The translations under genes were made by a program, and so were the position numbers. This document shows positions 8,812 through 15,546 of a stretch of DNA of 15,863 bases, piece after piece. Each line of letters starts with the position of its first letter. The stretch's first letter is position 1. The notes under the pieces were generated by a model. The model searched no databases. It saw nothing but the letters and a program-made list of their open reading frames with translations, and was not told the origin of the DNA. Where the stretch lies: the NCBI GenBank assembly GCA_937925645.1, contig CALAMB010000074.1, forward strand, positions 1 through 15,863, written 5' to 3'. Source of the DNA: an uncultured Acidobacteriota bacterium (GTDB lineage: Bacteria > Acidobacteriota > JAAYUB01).

Positions 8812-8843
8812 CCCGGCAAGGCGCCGGGCCGTCCGTCCGGCGC
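8812..8843 (-). promoter_or_regulatory. Alternative hairpins between porin and OPX genes
   Basis: Read on the minus strand, a 7-bp stem (8843-8837 with 8827-8821, 9-base loop) starts directly after the porin stop. A second 6-bp stem (8828-8823 with 8817-8812) uses the same middle arm and covers part of the GGGAG ribosome site for GTG 8803. The two are mutually exclusive. Such GC pairs arise easily in GC-rich DNA, so function is uncertain. Confidence 0.25.
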
Positions 8844-10043
8844 TCAGAAAATCACGTACCGAACGCCCACCGAAAACACGTTCTTGCCGAACTCGTAGTC
8901 GGCGTCGTTGGAGTCGCGGTTCATGAACCGGTAGCGGGACTCGATGAACCAGCGGTCCTGCATCTGGCGGGCGTAGCCGACGCCGATGAACTGGTAGTCG
9001 TCCTCGCGGGTGGCGTCCGCGCCCGGATCGCCGGCGGCCAGAACCTCGAAATCGTTCCAGCGCAGGCCGAACTCCAGAAACAGGTTGTCCCGGGCGGTCA
9101 CCAGCCAGCTGCCCCGCCCCTGGAGATAATAGTCCGTGTAGAAGTCCGCGCTGTAATTGGGCGCCTGGCTGCGTTCCCGGCCGACGGCCACATTCAGGCC
9201 GGAGCGTTCGCGCTGCATCTCGACGCCGAAATTGTAGTACAGGTTGGCGCCGCTGGCCCAGGCGTCGCCTTCGACGTCGCGGTCCTGGGCGCCGATCTCG
9301 CCGGTCAGGCTCCAGGCGTCGGAGAACTGCCGGGCGAAGACGCCACCGAAGGTGTTGTCGGTGTAGTCCATATACTCGGCATCGGGGAAGTTCCGGTCGT
9401 AATAGCGATAGATGAAACCGGCCCGGGTGCGGGTGTTGAAGTGATAGTTCAGGGCCGCGTTGAACTGGTGCCCCCGCGAGTTGATGAAGTCGTGGTCGGG
9501 GCTGTCGTCGTCGCGGTAATAGTCGACCACCGCATTGCCGTATCCCACGGCGATTTCCAGGTGATCGGTCGTCTTGAAGACCAGGTCCGCGAGCAGGTCG
9601 TTCTGGATGAACCGGCCGTACACCATTTCGTCCACGAGGCGGAAATCGGGACGGTTCGTGTTGTCCAGGTTATCCCGCAGGCGGAACAGCACGCGGTCGG
9701 TGAGCCGGTACCCGAAGTTTAACCGGAGGTAGTTGTTGTAGATGTCCGAGCTCTCCAGTTCCTGACCGGGCAGGGCGGATTCGGTATCCAGGTACAGGTC
9801 GCCTTGACCGCGGTAACCGATGTTGAAGAACGACCGGGCGCCCTCCCGGCTCCACTCCAGGTCCGGCGCGATGGTGAACACCCACGTGCTGACCTCCGTG
9901 CCGTCCGGGCTGTAGTACACGTTGTCGTCGTACTGGGGCATCACGGCCACGCTGAACTTGAACCCCTTGGCGGGCGTCGCCGCGGTTGCATGGCCGGCCA
10001 GCAGCATCAGGCCCAGTATTTGTCCGATGAATATCCGTCTCAC
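8844..10043 (-). CDS. Outer-membrane beta-barrel porin of the polysaccharide export locus
   Basis: The 399-residue product has a clear signal peptide (MRRIFIGQILGLMLLAGHATA, cleaved near 21-22). After it come alternating polar/hydrophobic strands rich in Tyr, Phe, Asp and Asn, ending in the terminal phenylalanine typical of outer-membrane barrels (SVGVRYVIF). Repeated units such as YNNYLRLNFGYRLTDR and HQFNAALNYHFNTRTR look like strand-turn-strand pairs. Mature length would suit roughly 16-18 strands, an estimate from size only. It resembles the putative beta-barrel porin 2 family (PF10082) seen in exopolysaccharide loci. Its position just before a short OPX gene suggests it is the outer-membrane exit pore for the polymer. 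The GTG start at 10043 has GGAGG eight bases upstream. Confidence 0.8.
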   Translation of the reverse strand: MRRIFIGQILGLMLLAGHATAATPAKGFKFSVAVMPQYDDNVYYSPDGTEVSTWVFTIAPDLEWSREGARSFFNIGYRGQGDLYLDTESALPGQELESSDIYNNYLRLNFGYRLTDRVLFRLRDNLDNTNRPDFRLVDEMVYGRFIQNDLLADLVFKTTDHLEIAVGYGNAVVDYYRDDDSPDHDFINSRGHQFNAALNYHFNTRTRAGFIYRYYDRNFPDAEYMDYTDNTFGGVFARQFSDAWSLTGEIGAQDRDVEGDAWASGANLYYNFGVEMQRERSGLNVAVGRERSQAPNYSADFYTDYYLQGRGSWLVTARDNLFLEFGLRWNDFEVLAAGDPGADATREDDYQFIGVGYARQMQDRWFIESRYRFMNRDSNDADYEFGKNVFSVGVRYVIF

Positions 10044-10089
10044 GCGCGGGACCTCCCTTCCATCGAATTGCGCCGAGGTTTGAACCGGA

Positions 10090-10665
10090 TCACTTTTTCC
10101 GGGAAGGATAAATGGGGCTGGCGGTTTCCTCGGTAACGTTCTTCAGCCGGTAATTGCCGAAGGGATCCGTCAGCAGGTCGCCCGGTTGGGTGCCCAGGGG
10201 TTTGCCCGCCGCATAGGCGGCCACCGCGGCGGTGAACGCGGGCAACTGCATCAGCCGGAGCACGTCATTGGCCGGCAGGCACTGCCCGGGTTCGCCCGGC
10301 GTGATGAAACCGGCCTCGGCCAGGAGACGGATCTTGTCGTCGCACGTTACGGCCGTGAAGTTGTATTGCCGCCGCACCAGTTCGAAGGTGACCTCCGCCA
10401 CCAGGCAACGGGTGACGCACCGGGAGCAGTCCGCGTCGGCGAAGGCTTCGAGACCATGGGCTACCAGAACGGCCCGCCGCACCCCGCAGGCCTCATCGGG
10501 GATCATCCCCTTGTAGGCGTCCGGAAGCCGGCTCTCAAGACCCAGCGCGGGAACCAGCAACTCGGTATACCGGCTGACGGTCATGGATGCGCCCGGGCTG
10601 TCGGCGGCCCATGCGACTCCGGCACCCACCAACAGGATACACGCTGCCAGCGTTTTGATGTTCAT
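10090..10665 (-). CDS. Exported six-cysteine protein of unknown function
   Basis: ATG 10665 gives 191 residues with a signal peptide (MNIKTLAACILLVGAGVAWA) and GAGGG about nine bases upstream. The frame stays open upstream to 10815, but that extension would put 50 AT-rich-coded residues before the signal and cover the promoter, so it is rejected. The mature part has six cysteines (60, 80, 83, 87, 108, 129), three as C-x2-C-x3-C. That fits disulfides or metal binding in the periplasm. No known domain was recognised. As first gene of the operon, 46 bases before the porin, it may be an assembly or accessory factor for polysaccharide export; that is inferred from position only. Confidence 0.72.
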   Translation of the reverse strand: MNIKTLAACILLVGAGVAWAADSPGASMTVSRYTELLVPALGLESRLPDAYKGMIPDEACGVRRAVLVAHGLEAFADADCSRCVTRCLVAEVTFELVRRQYNFTAVTCDDKIRLLAEAGFITPGEPGQCLPANDVLRLMQLPAFTAAVAAYAAGKPLGTQPGDLLTDPFGNYRLKNVTEETASPIYPSRKK

Positions 10666-10683
10666 GCGCGCACACCCTCGGTC

Positions 10684-10713
10684 AAGATACACATCTCCTA
10701 AAAAATGTGTCAA
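10684..10713 (-). promoter_or_regulatory. Candidate promoter of the export operon with inverted repeat in its spacer
   Basis: On the minus strand TTGACA (10713-10708) is followed after 18 bases by TATCTT (10689-10684). An inverted repeat ACACAT-N10-ATGTGT (plus 10689-10710) spans the spacer and touches both boxes, as an operator would. The predicted start near 10677 would fall in the ribosome site of ATG 10665, so either the leader is minimal or the main start is further upstream. Confidence 0.35.
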
Positions 10714-10729
10714 AGCAAATGTAGCAAAT
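10714..10729. repeat. Direct repeat of AGCAAAT
   Basis: AGCAAAT occurs at 10714-10720 and 10723-10729, nine bases apart start to start, immediately upstream of the export operon -35. It may be a half-site pair for an activator; the spacing is slightly less than one helix turn. Confidence 0.25.
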
Positions 10730-10734
10730 ACTTG

Positions 10735-10790
10735 GGTATACCTGCAAGAAAAATATGGGAACGAAGCGGCGATTTTCCAATATTGGTAAA
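10735..10790. promoter_or_regulatory. Two palindromes in the divergent regulatory region
   Basis: GGTATACC (10735-10742) is a perfect 8-bp palindrome. CCAATATTGG (10777-10786) is a perfect 10-bp palindrome, extending to 18 bp (10773-10790) with one mismatched pair. Both lie between the two divergent promoters in an AT-richer island, and the second ends 19 bases before the aminotransferase -35. They are candidate operators; no regulator is assigned. Confidence 0.35.
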
Positions 10791-10808
10791 CATTTACTGA
10801 TTGTACGG

Positions 10809-10836
10809 TTGACACGCTATTTGGCCGGGGTATAAC
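10809..10836 (+). promoter_or_regulatory. Strong sigma70-like promoter for the aminotransferase-pckA pair
   Basis: TTGACA (10809-10814) and TATAAC (10831-10836) are 16 bases apart, eleven of twelve consensus bases. Transcription should start near 10843, inside a 10-bp palindrome AATTCGAATT (10841-10850). The leader is about 80 bases. Confidence 0.65.
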
Positions 10837-10854
10837 ATGAAATTCGAATTATTC

Positions 10855-10915
10855 ATCCTCGCGGGCCGTTACAGCTGCTTCCAAGCGACCGGTTCCGCGG
10901 CAGTTCGAGGAGGAT
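10855..10915 (+). promoter_or_regulatory. Leader that can pair with the ribosome site
   Basis: ATCCTCG (10855-10861) is complementary to parts of CGAGGAGGAT (10906-10915), which carries the AGGAGG ribosome site (10908-10913). CGG (10862-10864) can extend the pairing with CCG (10895-10897). The leader could therefore mask translation initiation. No known riboswitch class was recognised. Confidence 0.25.
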
Positions 10916-10924
10916 CAGTCGATC

Positions 10925-12142
10925 ATGAGCATCAGTCAACTGGCCCGGTCGATCGCCGAGTCGCCGACCCTGAAGCTGAACCAGGCCGCCCGGGTGCTCC
11001 AGGCGAAGGGAGAACCGGTGATCCATCTCGGCGCCGGCGAACCCAAAAGCAAGGTGCCCGTCGAAGCCATCCGCGCGTCCATCGCCCAGCTCAACACCGG
11101 TGAGGTGCGTTACACGCCCACCAGCGGCATTCCGGAGCTCAAGCGGGCGATCGTCGGGTACACTGAACAGCAATACGGCCGGACCGTCGCGCCTGAAAAC
11201 GTCATCGTTTCAGGCGGCGCCAAGCAATCGCTCTCCGTGCTGCTGTTCACCCTGCTCAACCCGCAGGACGAGGTGATCATCCTGGCCCCCTACTGGGTCA
11301 GCTATCCGGACATGGTCAAGATGGTGTACGGCGTCCCGGTGATCGTCAAGCCGGAGGACGGCGGCTTCGAACCCCGCTTTGAGGAGATCACCCGCGCGGT
11401 GACGGCCTACACGAAAGCCATCATCATCAACAGCCCCAACAATCCGTCCGGAGCCGTCTATTCCGAAGAACTGGTCGCCCAGATCGTCCGGTTCTGCGAA
11501 AAGAAGAACATCTACGTCATCATGGACGACATTTACCACCAGTTGGTGTTCGACGGGAAGCACGCCGCCAACGCCTACCAGTGGGCCAGGGAGGACCTGG
11601 AGAGTTCCAAGGTCATCGTGATCAACGGCGTCTCCAAACTGTACGCCATGACCGGCTTCCGGATCGGCTGGACCATCGCGCCGCGCGCGATCGTCTCGGT
11701 GATGATCAACGTGCAGGGTCAGACCACCTCCTGCACCGCGACTCCCTCCCAGCACGCCTCCTTGGGCGCGCTGACCGGTGAGCAGAGCTGCGTCGAAAGC
11801 CTCCGCCTGACGCTCCAGAACAACCGCGACGTGATGGTCAAGGAGTTCGCGGCGTTCGACGGCGTCCGCCTGATCAAACCCGAGGGCACGTTTTACTGCC
11901 TGCCCGACTTCTCCGCCTTCAATCGCAACTCGGTGGAGCTGTCCAATTTCCTGCTGGAAAAAGTTTTGGTCGTGACCGTGCCCGGGCGCGAGTTCGGCAT
12001 GGAGGGCCACCTCCGCCTGAGTTACTGCGGCTCCGTCAAGGACGTCACCGAAGGCATCGAGCGGATCAAGTGGGCGCTGGACCCCAGCGCCCCGAGCGAG
12101 CTGTACATCGGTGACCGAAAAATAGTCAAAGACTGGTCATGA
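10925..12142 (+). CDS. PLP-dependent aminotransferase, aspartate-aminotransferase type
   Basis: This 405-residue class I aminotransferase probably moves the amino group between aspartate (or another amino acid) and 2-oxoglutarate in the cytoplasm, making oxaloacetate from aspartate. It has SGGAKQSL and LAPYWVSYPDMV around the cofactor, INSPNNPSG with the PLP-contacting Asn, MDDIYHQLVF (Asp201, Tyr204), the Schiff-base lysine Lys238 in GVSKLYAMTGFRIGW, and the carboxylate-binding arginine Arg364 in HLRLSY. The DE pair usual before IY is DD here. The pattern is closest to the AspB/prephenate-aminotransferase-like group, but substrate cannot be fixed from motifs. ATG 10925 follows AGGAGG by 11 bases, slightly long. 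The stop overlaps the next start (ATGA). Confidence 0.9.
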   Translation: MSISQLARSIAESPTLKLNQAARVLQAKGEPVIHLGAGEPKSKVPVEAIRASIAQLNTGEVRYTPTSGIPELKRAIVGYTEQQYGRTVAPENVIVSGGAKQSLSVLLFTLLNPQDEVIILAPYWVSYPDMVKMVYGVPVIVKPEDGGFEPRFEEITRAVTAYTKAIIINSPNNPSGAVYSEELVAQIVRFCEKKNIYVIMDDIYHQLVFDGKHAANAYQWAREDLESSKVIVINGVSKLYAMTGFRIGWTIAPRAIVSVMINVQGQTTSCTATPSQHASLGALTGEQSCVESLRLTLQNNRDVMVKEFAAFDGVRLIKPEGTFYCLPDFSAFNRNSVELSNFLLEKVLVVTVPGREFGMEGHLRLSYCGSVKDVTEGIERIKWALDPSAPSELYIGDRKIVKDWS

Positions 12143-13773
12143 AGCACTTCCTCGACATAAAAACGCCCGCGCAGGGCTTGGCCCAGGAGCGGGCCAGCTC
12201 CTTCACCCTGAAGAATCAGGGATTCCCCAAACTCAACCGGGTCTATTGGAACCTGCCCATCCCGGCCCTGTATGAGGAAATCGTGTTTCGCGGCGAGGGC
12301 CGGCTGGCCGCCGACGGGCCCGTGATGGTGTCCACCGGGCGGCACACGGAACGGTCAGCCACCGACACGTTCGTCACCCGCGAAGCGTCCACCGAAGAGC
12401 ACGTCTGGTGGGGCCAGCACAACCGGCCGTTCAGCCCGGCGAAATTCAGCGGCCTTCTGAACCGGCTTCAGGCCTACTTGATGGACCGGGACGTGTTCGT
12501 CCAGGACGTCCACGCGGGCGCTGATCCCAACCGCCGCCTGAAAATCCGCGTGATCACCGAACTCGCCTGGCACAGTCTGTTCGCCCGCCACCTGTTTTTT
12601 CCCACTGAAACGACGGACGAACAACGCGCTTTCACCCCCGACTTCACCGTCCTCTGCGTTCCCTCGTTCCATGGCACGCCGGAGATCGACGGCTCACAGT
12701 CGCAGACTTTCATCGCCATGAGCCTCGGCCAGAGACTGGCGCTCATCGGCAATACGGCCTACGCCGGCGAGATCAAGCGGGCGGTGTTCACCTATCTGAA
12801 CTACACGTTGTCCATGGCCGGCGTCCTGAGTCTGAACTGCGCGGCCAATGTCGGCCCCAGGGGGGATCCGGCGCTGTTCTTCGGCTTGTCGGGCACCGGC
12901 AAGACCGCCCTGGCGGCCGACCCGTCCCGCCGTCTTATCGGCGACGACGCGCACGGCTGGAGCGACGAGGGGGTTTTCAATCTCGAAAACGGGTGCTACA
13001 TCAGGACGCTCGGGCTCAACGCCGCCGAGCCGCTGCTCCACGCCTGCACCCGCCGGTTCGGCAGCATTCTGGAAAACGTCGGGCTCGATCCGGTGAGCCG
13101 GATCCCCGAGCTGAACGACGCGTCCCGCACCGACAACGCGCGCTGCGCCTGCCCCCTGGCGTTCATCGACCAGGCGGTGCCCGAGAGAATGGCCGGGCAC
13201 CCGAAGCACATCGTCATGCTCACCTGCGACGCCTCGGGCACCATGCCGCCCATCGCCCGGCTCACGCCTGACCAGGCGGCCTACCATTTCATCGCCGGCT
13301 ACTCGACCCGGATCAGCGAAGGCCGGACCGCCAAAGGGGCGGATCCGGAGGCCGTCTTCAGCCCCTGCTTCGGCGCCCCGTTCATGGTCCTGCCGCCGGG
13401 CTTCTACGCCGACCTGCTGCTGCGCAAGATCACCCGCCACGGCATCAGTTGCTGGCTACTGAACACCGGCTGGATGGGCAAATACGGCCCGGGGAAGCGC
13501 ATCGGTCTCCAGCATTCCCGCCGCCTGCTGCGCGCGGCCATCGCGGGGGATCTCGACAAGGTCAAGTACCGCAAGGATCCCGTGTTCCGGTTCTCCGTCC
13601 CCCTCGCCTGCCCCGACGTGCCTGAAAACCTGTTGTATCCCGAACGGGCCTGGCGCGGCAAGGAGGCGTACGCGAGGAGCTACCGCGCGCTGGCCTTCCG
13701 GTTCGCGGAAAATTTCAAGAAATACAAGGACCAGTGTCCCGCCGGCGTGGCCAAAGCCGGGCCGAAACCGTGA
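12139..13773 (+). CDS. pckA: Phosphoenolpyruvate carboxykinase (ATP)-like protein, divergent active site
   Basis: The 544-residue product aligns by eye along the full length of ATP-dependent PEP carboxykinase (oxaloacetate + ATP to PEP + CO2 + ADP, first step of gluconeogenesis): YWNLPIPALYEE, the P-loop FFGLSGTGKT (Lys255, Thr256), LIGDDAHGW (Asp269-Asp270), FSPCFGAPF and NTGWMGKYGPGKRI. Arg72 and Arg335 match substrate/phosphate-binding Arg65 and Arg333 of E. coli. Several signature residues differ. EIKR has Arg214 where the Mn2+ ligand Lys213 is expected; SLNC has Asn233 where ligand His232 is expected; TGRSP is replaced by TERSA; ENTR by DNAR. It may be an altered-specificity or regulatory relative, so the symbol is for family only. 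There is no ribosome site; translation is probably coupled to the aminotransferase through the ATGA overlap, and the pair would convert aspartate to PEP if active. Confidence 0.85.
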   Translation: MKHFLDIKTPAQGLAQERASSFTLKNQGFPKLNRVYWNLPIPALYEEIVFRGEGRLAADGPVMVSTGRHTERSATDTFVTREASTEEHVWWGQHNRPFSPAKFSGLLNRLQAYLMDRDVFVQDVHAGADPNRRLKIRVITELAWHSLFARHLFFPTETTDEQRAFTPDFTVLCVPSFHGTPEIDGSQSQTFIAMSLGQRLALIGNTAYAGEIKRAVFTYLNYTLSMAGVLSLNCAANVGPRGDPALFFGLSGTGKTALAADPSRRLIGDDAHGWSDEGVFNLENGCYIRTLGLNAAEPLLHACTRRFGSILENVGLDPVSRIPELNDASRTDNARCACPLAFIDQAVPERMAGHPKHIVMLTCDASGTMPPIARLTPDQAAYHFIAGYSTRISEGRTAKGADPEAVFSPCFGAPFMVLPPGFYADLLLRKITRHGISCWLLNTGWMGKYGPGKRIGLQHSRRLLRAAIAGDLDKVKYRKDPVFRFSVPLACPDVPENLLYPERAWRGKEAYARSYRALAFRFAENFKKYKDQCPAGVAKAGPKP

Positions 13774-13813
13774 TCCGGCCGGCCATCCGCCCGCCGTTTT
13801 CATTTTCAAGCAA

Positions 13814-14551
13814 TCAGCCGCGCGATCGGGAGCCGCGGGATTCGTCGGCCGGCTCCGCCGGCTCCAGGTGCGCTGTCACCAGCGCCAGGTTGGCCGTGTC
13901 ATCCTCCCCCCAGTCGCGCGTGTCCAGGAGCGCCGCCCGGACAACGAACCGGCTGAACGGCCACGGCAGGCGGGTCCGGTCCCACGAATTGAAGGTGATC
14001 CGCGGCCGCGGATCGAATCCCAGCGTGACCACCATCGCCCCGGCGCGCCGCGCCAGCAGGGCCGCACCCGGCTTCCCCACCCGGCGGGGTCCCCGGGGCC
14101 CGTCCAGGGCCAGCGCGGCGCAGTGGGGGTGTGGATCGGGCGGCATGGCCAGCCAGTGTTTCAGCTCGACAAGCCCGCCCACCGCCCCGCGGCTGGACGA
14201 TCCCCGCACGGCCTTCAAGCCGAGTCGCTCCATCACCTGGGTCAGAATTTCACCATCCCGGGACCGGCTGATCATGACCGCGACACGGCCCTCCGGCCCG
14301 GCCCGGAGGTTGACGATTTCGATATTGAACAGGTCCTCGTGCCAGAACGCGAACACGATGGGTCGTCCGGACGCCTTCGCCGCTTCGAAATATGCCAGGC
14401 CCTCGATTCGCAGCCGCTGAGTGGCCGCCAGCGTCCGGATGTAACCGGCGATGAGCGGTACGCCGAGGCGCCGGATCAGCCGGTCGGTCGGCTTTACAGG
14501 CCGACGGACGACCGGCGCCGGATTGCCCGGTTGCGGGAATTCGGCGGTCAT
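13814..14551 (-). CDS. DUF374 / lysophospholipid acyltransferase-like protein
   Basis: The 245-residue product carries the DUF374 series, a distant branch of the acyltransferase family linked to lipid or lipid A modification at the inner membrane. Landmarks are FWHEDLF (His71), SRSRDGE (95-101), RGSSSRGA (116-123), DGPRGPRR (150-157) and SWDRTRLPWPFSR (189-201). The usual HX4D spacing of acyltransferases is not present around His71, as in many DUF374 proteins, so chemistry is unproven. The C-terminal 20 residues are acidic then Arg/Ser/Gly rich. ATG 14551 has AGGA nine bases upstream and a promoter with perfect TATAAT. It converges on pckA with a 40-base gap that has no clear terminator. Confidence 0.85.
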   Translation of the reverse strand: MTAEFPQPGNPAPVVRRPVKPTDRLIRRLGVPLIAGYIRTLAATQRLRIEGLAYFEAAKASGRPIVFAFWHEDLFNIEIVNLRAGPEGRVAVMISRSRDGEILTQVMERLGLKAVRGSSSRGAVGGLVELKHWLAMPPDPHPHCAALALDGPRGPRRVGKPGAALLARRAGAMVVTLGFDPRPRITFNSWDRTRLPWPFSRFVVRAALLDTRDWGEDDTANLALVTAHLEPAEPADESRGSRSRG

Positions 14552-14592
14552 ACCGGTTGTTCCTGAATCGGCAGAATGCGGCCCATGGCCGG

Positions 14593-14621
14593 ATTATACG
14601 GGATGCGCCGGACGGCGCCAA
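14593..14621 (-). promoter_or_regulatory. Sigma70-like promoter for the DUF374 gene
   Basis: On the minus strand TTGGCG (14621-14616) and a perfect TATAAT (14598-14593) are 17 bases apart. The start near 14586 gives a leader of about 35 bases. An inverted repeat GCGCC-GGAC-GGCGC (14605-14618) fills most of the spacer. Confidence 0.6.
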
Positions 14622-14644
14622 GAGTTTCCCGAAGCGGGCGGGAC

Positions 14645-14673
14645 TTGATCCCCGGGGCCGGTCCGTCTACAAT
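14645..14673 (+). promoter_or_regulatory. Sigma70-like promoter for the EI24-type gene
   Basis: TTGATC (14645-14650) and TACAAT (14668-14673) are 17 bases apart. Transcription near 14680 leaves 10-16 bases before the start codon and argues against the longer upstream frame opening at 14576. Confidence 0.45.
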
Positions 14674-14695
14674 CGGCCGGGAAGTAACCGTGACC

Positions 14696-15544
14696 ATGAA
14701 TCCGCCGAATCAGTCGCAGTCCCCTTCACCGGTTCCGCGTCCGGCGCCCGCCGATCCGCTGGACCGCGGCGCGTTGCGCCGCTTTCTCTACGGCTTCGGG
14801 GCGCCGTGGCGCGGCCTGCGTTTCCTGTTCACCCATCCCCGGCTGCTGCTGCAGATCATCGTCCCGGCGGCCATCAACATGATCCTGGTCCTGCTGGTGG
14901 CGGCGGCAGCGCTGATCTGGACGCCGGAACTGGTTGGGGCGCTTTGGGAGCGGCCGGCGGGGGCCGGTTTCGGCGCCATGCTCCTCACCGGCATGTGGCT
15001 GGCCGGCGTGGCCTTCGTCGCCCTGTTCCTGATCGCGCTGGGCATCATCTGCGTTTACGGCGTGGCGGGACTCATCCTGACCCCGTTTCTGGACTACCTG
15101 TCGGAGCGGGTGGAGACGCTGGCCGTTGGACCGCGCCCCGAGGGTTTCGCCTGGCCGGTGTTCTTCCGGCAGGTCAGCGTCTCCATCTGGCACTCTCTGC
15201 TGAATTTCGCCCTCTACCTGGTGGTGATGGGTCTGCTGCTCCTGCTCAACCTGATCCCCGCGGCGGGCCAGGTGCTGTTCCTGGCGGGGAGCTCGGTGGC
15301 CTCGTCTTTCTTCCTGGCCCGCGAGATGCTGGACGGCCCGCTGACCCGCGACCGCCTCCGCTGGACGGACAAGTACCGCGTGGTCTGGCGGCACAAGGCG
15401 GCGACGCTGGGCCTGGGCGCGGCCACGGCGGCGATGCTCTGGATCCCGCTGCTGAACTTCGTCTGCCTCCCCGTCGCCGTCACGGGCGGCACCCTGCTCT
15501 ACGCCCACCTGCGCCTCACCGGCCGCCTGCCATCCAACTCGTGA
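14696..15544 (+). CDS. EI24/CysZ-like multi-pass membrane protein
   Basis: ATG 14696 gives 282 residues: a Pro/Ser/Gln-rich cytoplasmic N-terminus (1-25), then hydrophobic segments near 50-75, 95-135, 170-205, 208-220 and 245-275. The pattern fits the EI24 domain: an amphipathic start GLRFLFTHPRLLLQ, the segment LTPFLDYLSERVE, and the C-terminal run WIPLLNFVCLPVAVTGGT. CysZ, the studied bacterial relative, takes up sulfate, but no cysteine-biosynthesis gene is nearby, so substrate is unknown. GTG 14690 (GGAAG five bases upstream) is an equally possible start, adding two residues. The longer opening from ATG 14576 would cross the promoter and begins with non-family sequence. Confidence 0.8.
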   Translation: MNPPNQSQSPSPVPRPAPADPLDRGALRRFLYGFGAPWRGLRFLFTHPRLLLQIIVPAAINMILVLLVAAAALIWTPELVGALWERPAGAGFGAMLLTGMWLAGVAFVALFLIALGIICVYGVAGLILTPFLDYLSERVETLAVGPRPEGFAWPVFFRQVSVSIWHSLLNFALYLVVMGLLLLLNLIPAAGQVLFLAGSSVASSFFLAREMLDGPLTRDRLRWTDKYRVVWRHKAATLGLGAATAAMLWIPLLNFVCLPVAVTGGTLLYAHLRLTGRLPSNS

Positions 15545-15546
15545 GT

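Noticed and set aside
10662..10694. Ten-codon leader ORF on the minus strand ending in ATGA at the Cys protein start
   Set aside because: AGGAG abuts its ATG with no spacing, and the region is better explained as promoter spacer.
10666..10815. Upstream extension of the exported Cys protein to a start at 10815
   Set aside because: It would place 50 residues before a good signal peptide, use AT-rich non-coding-like sequence and cover the promoter and operators.
13774..13813. Terminator between pckA and the DUF374 gene
   Set aside because: Only an 8-bp GGCCGGCC palindrome and scattered T bases are seen; no stable stem followed by a T-tract.
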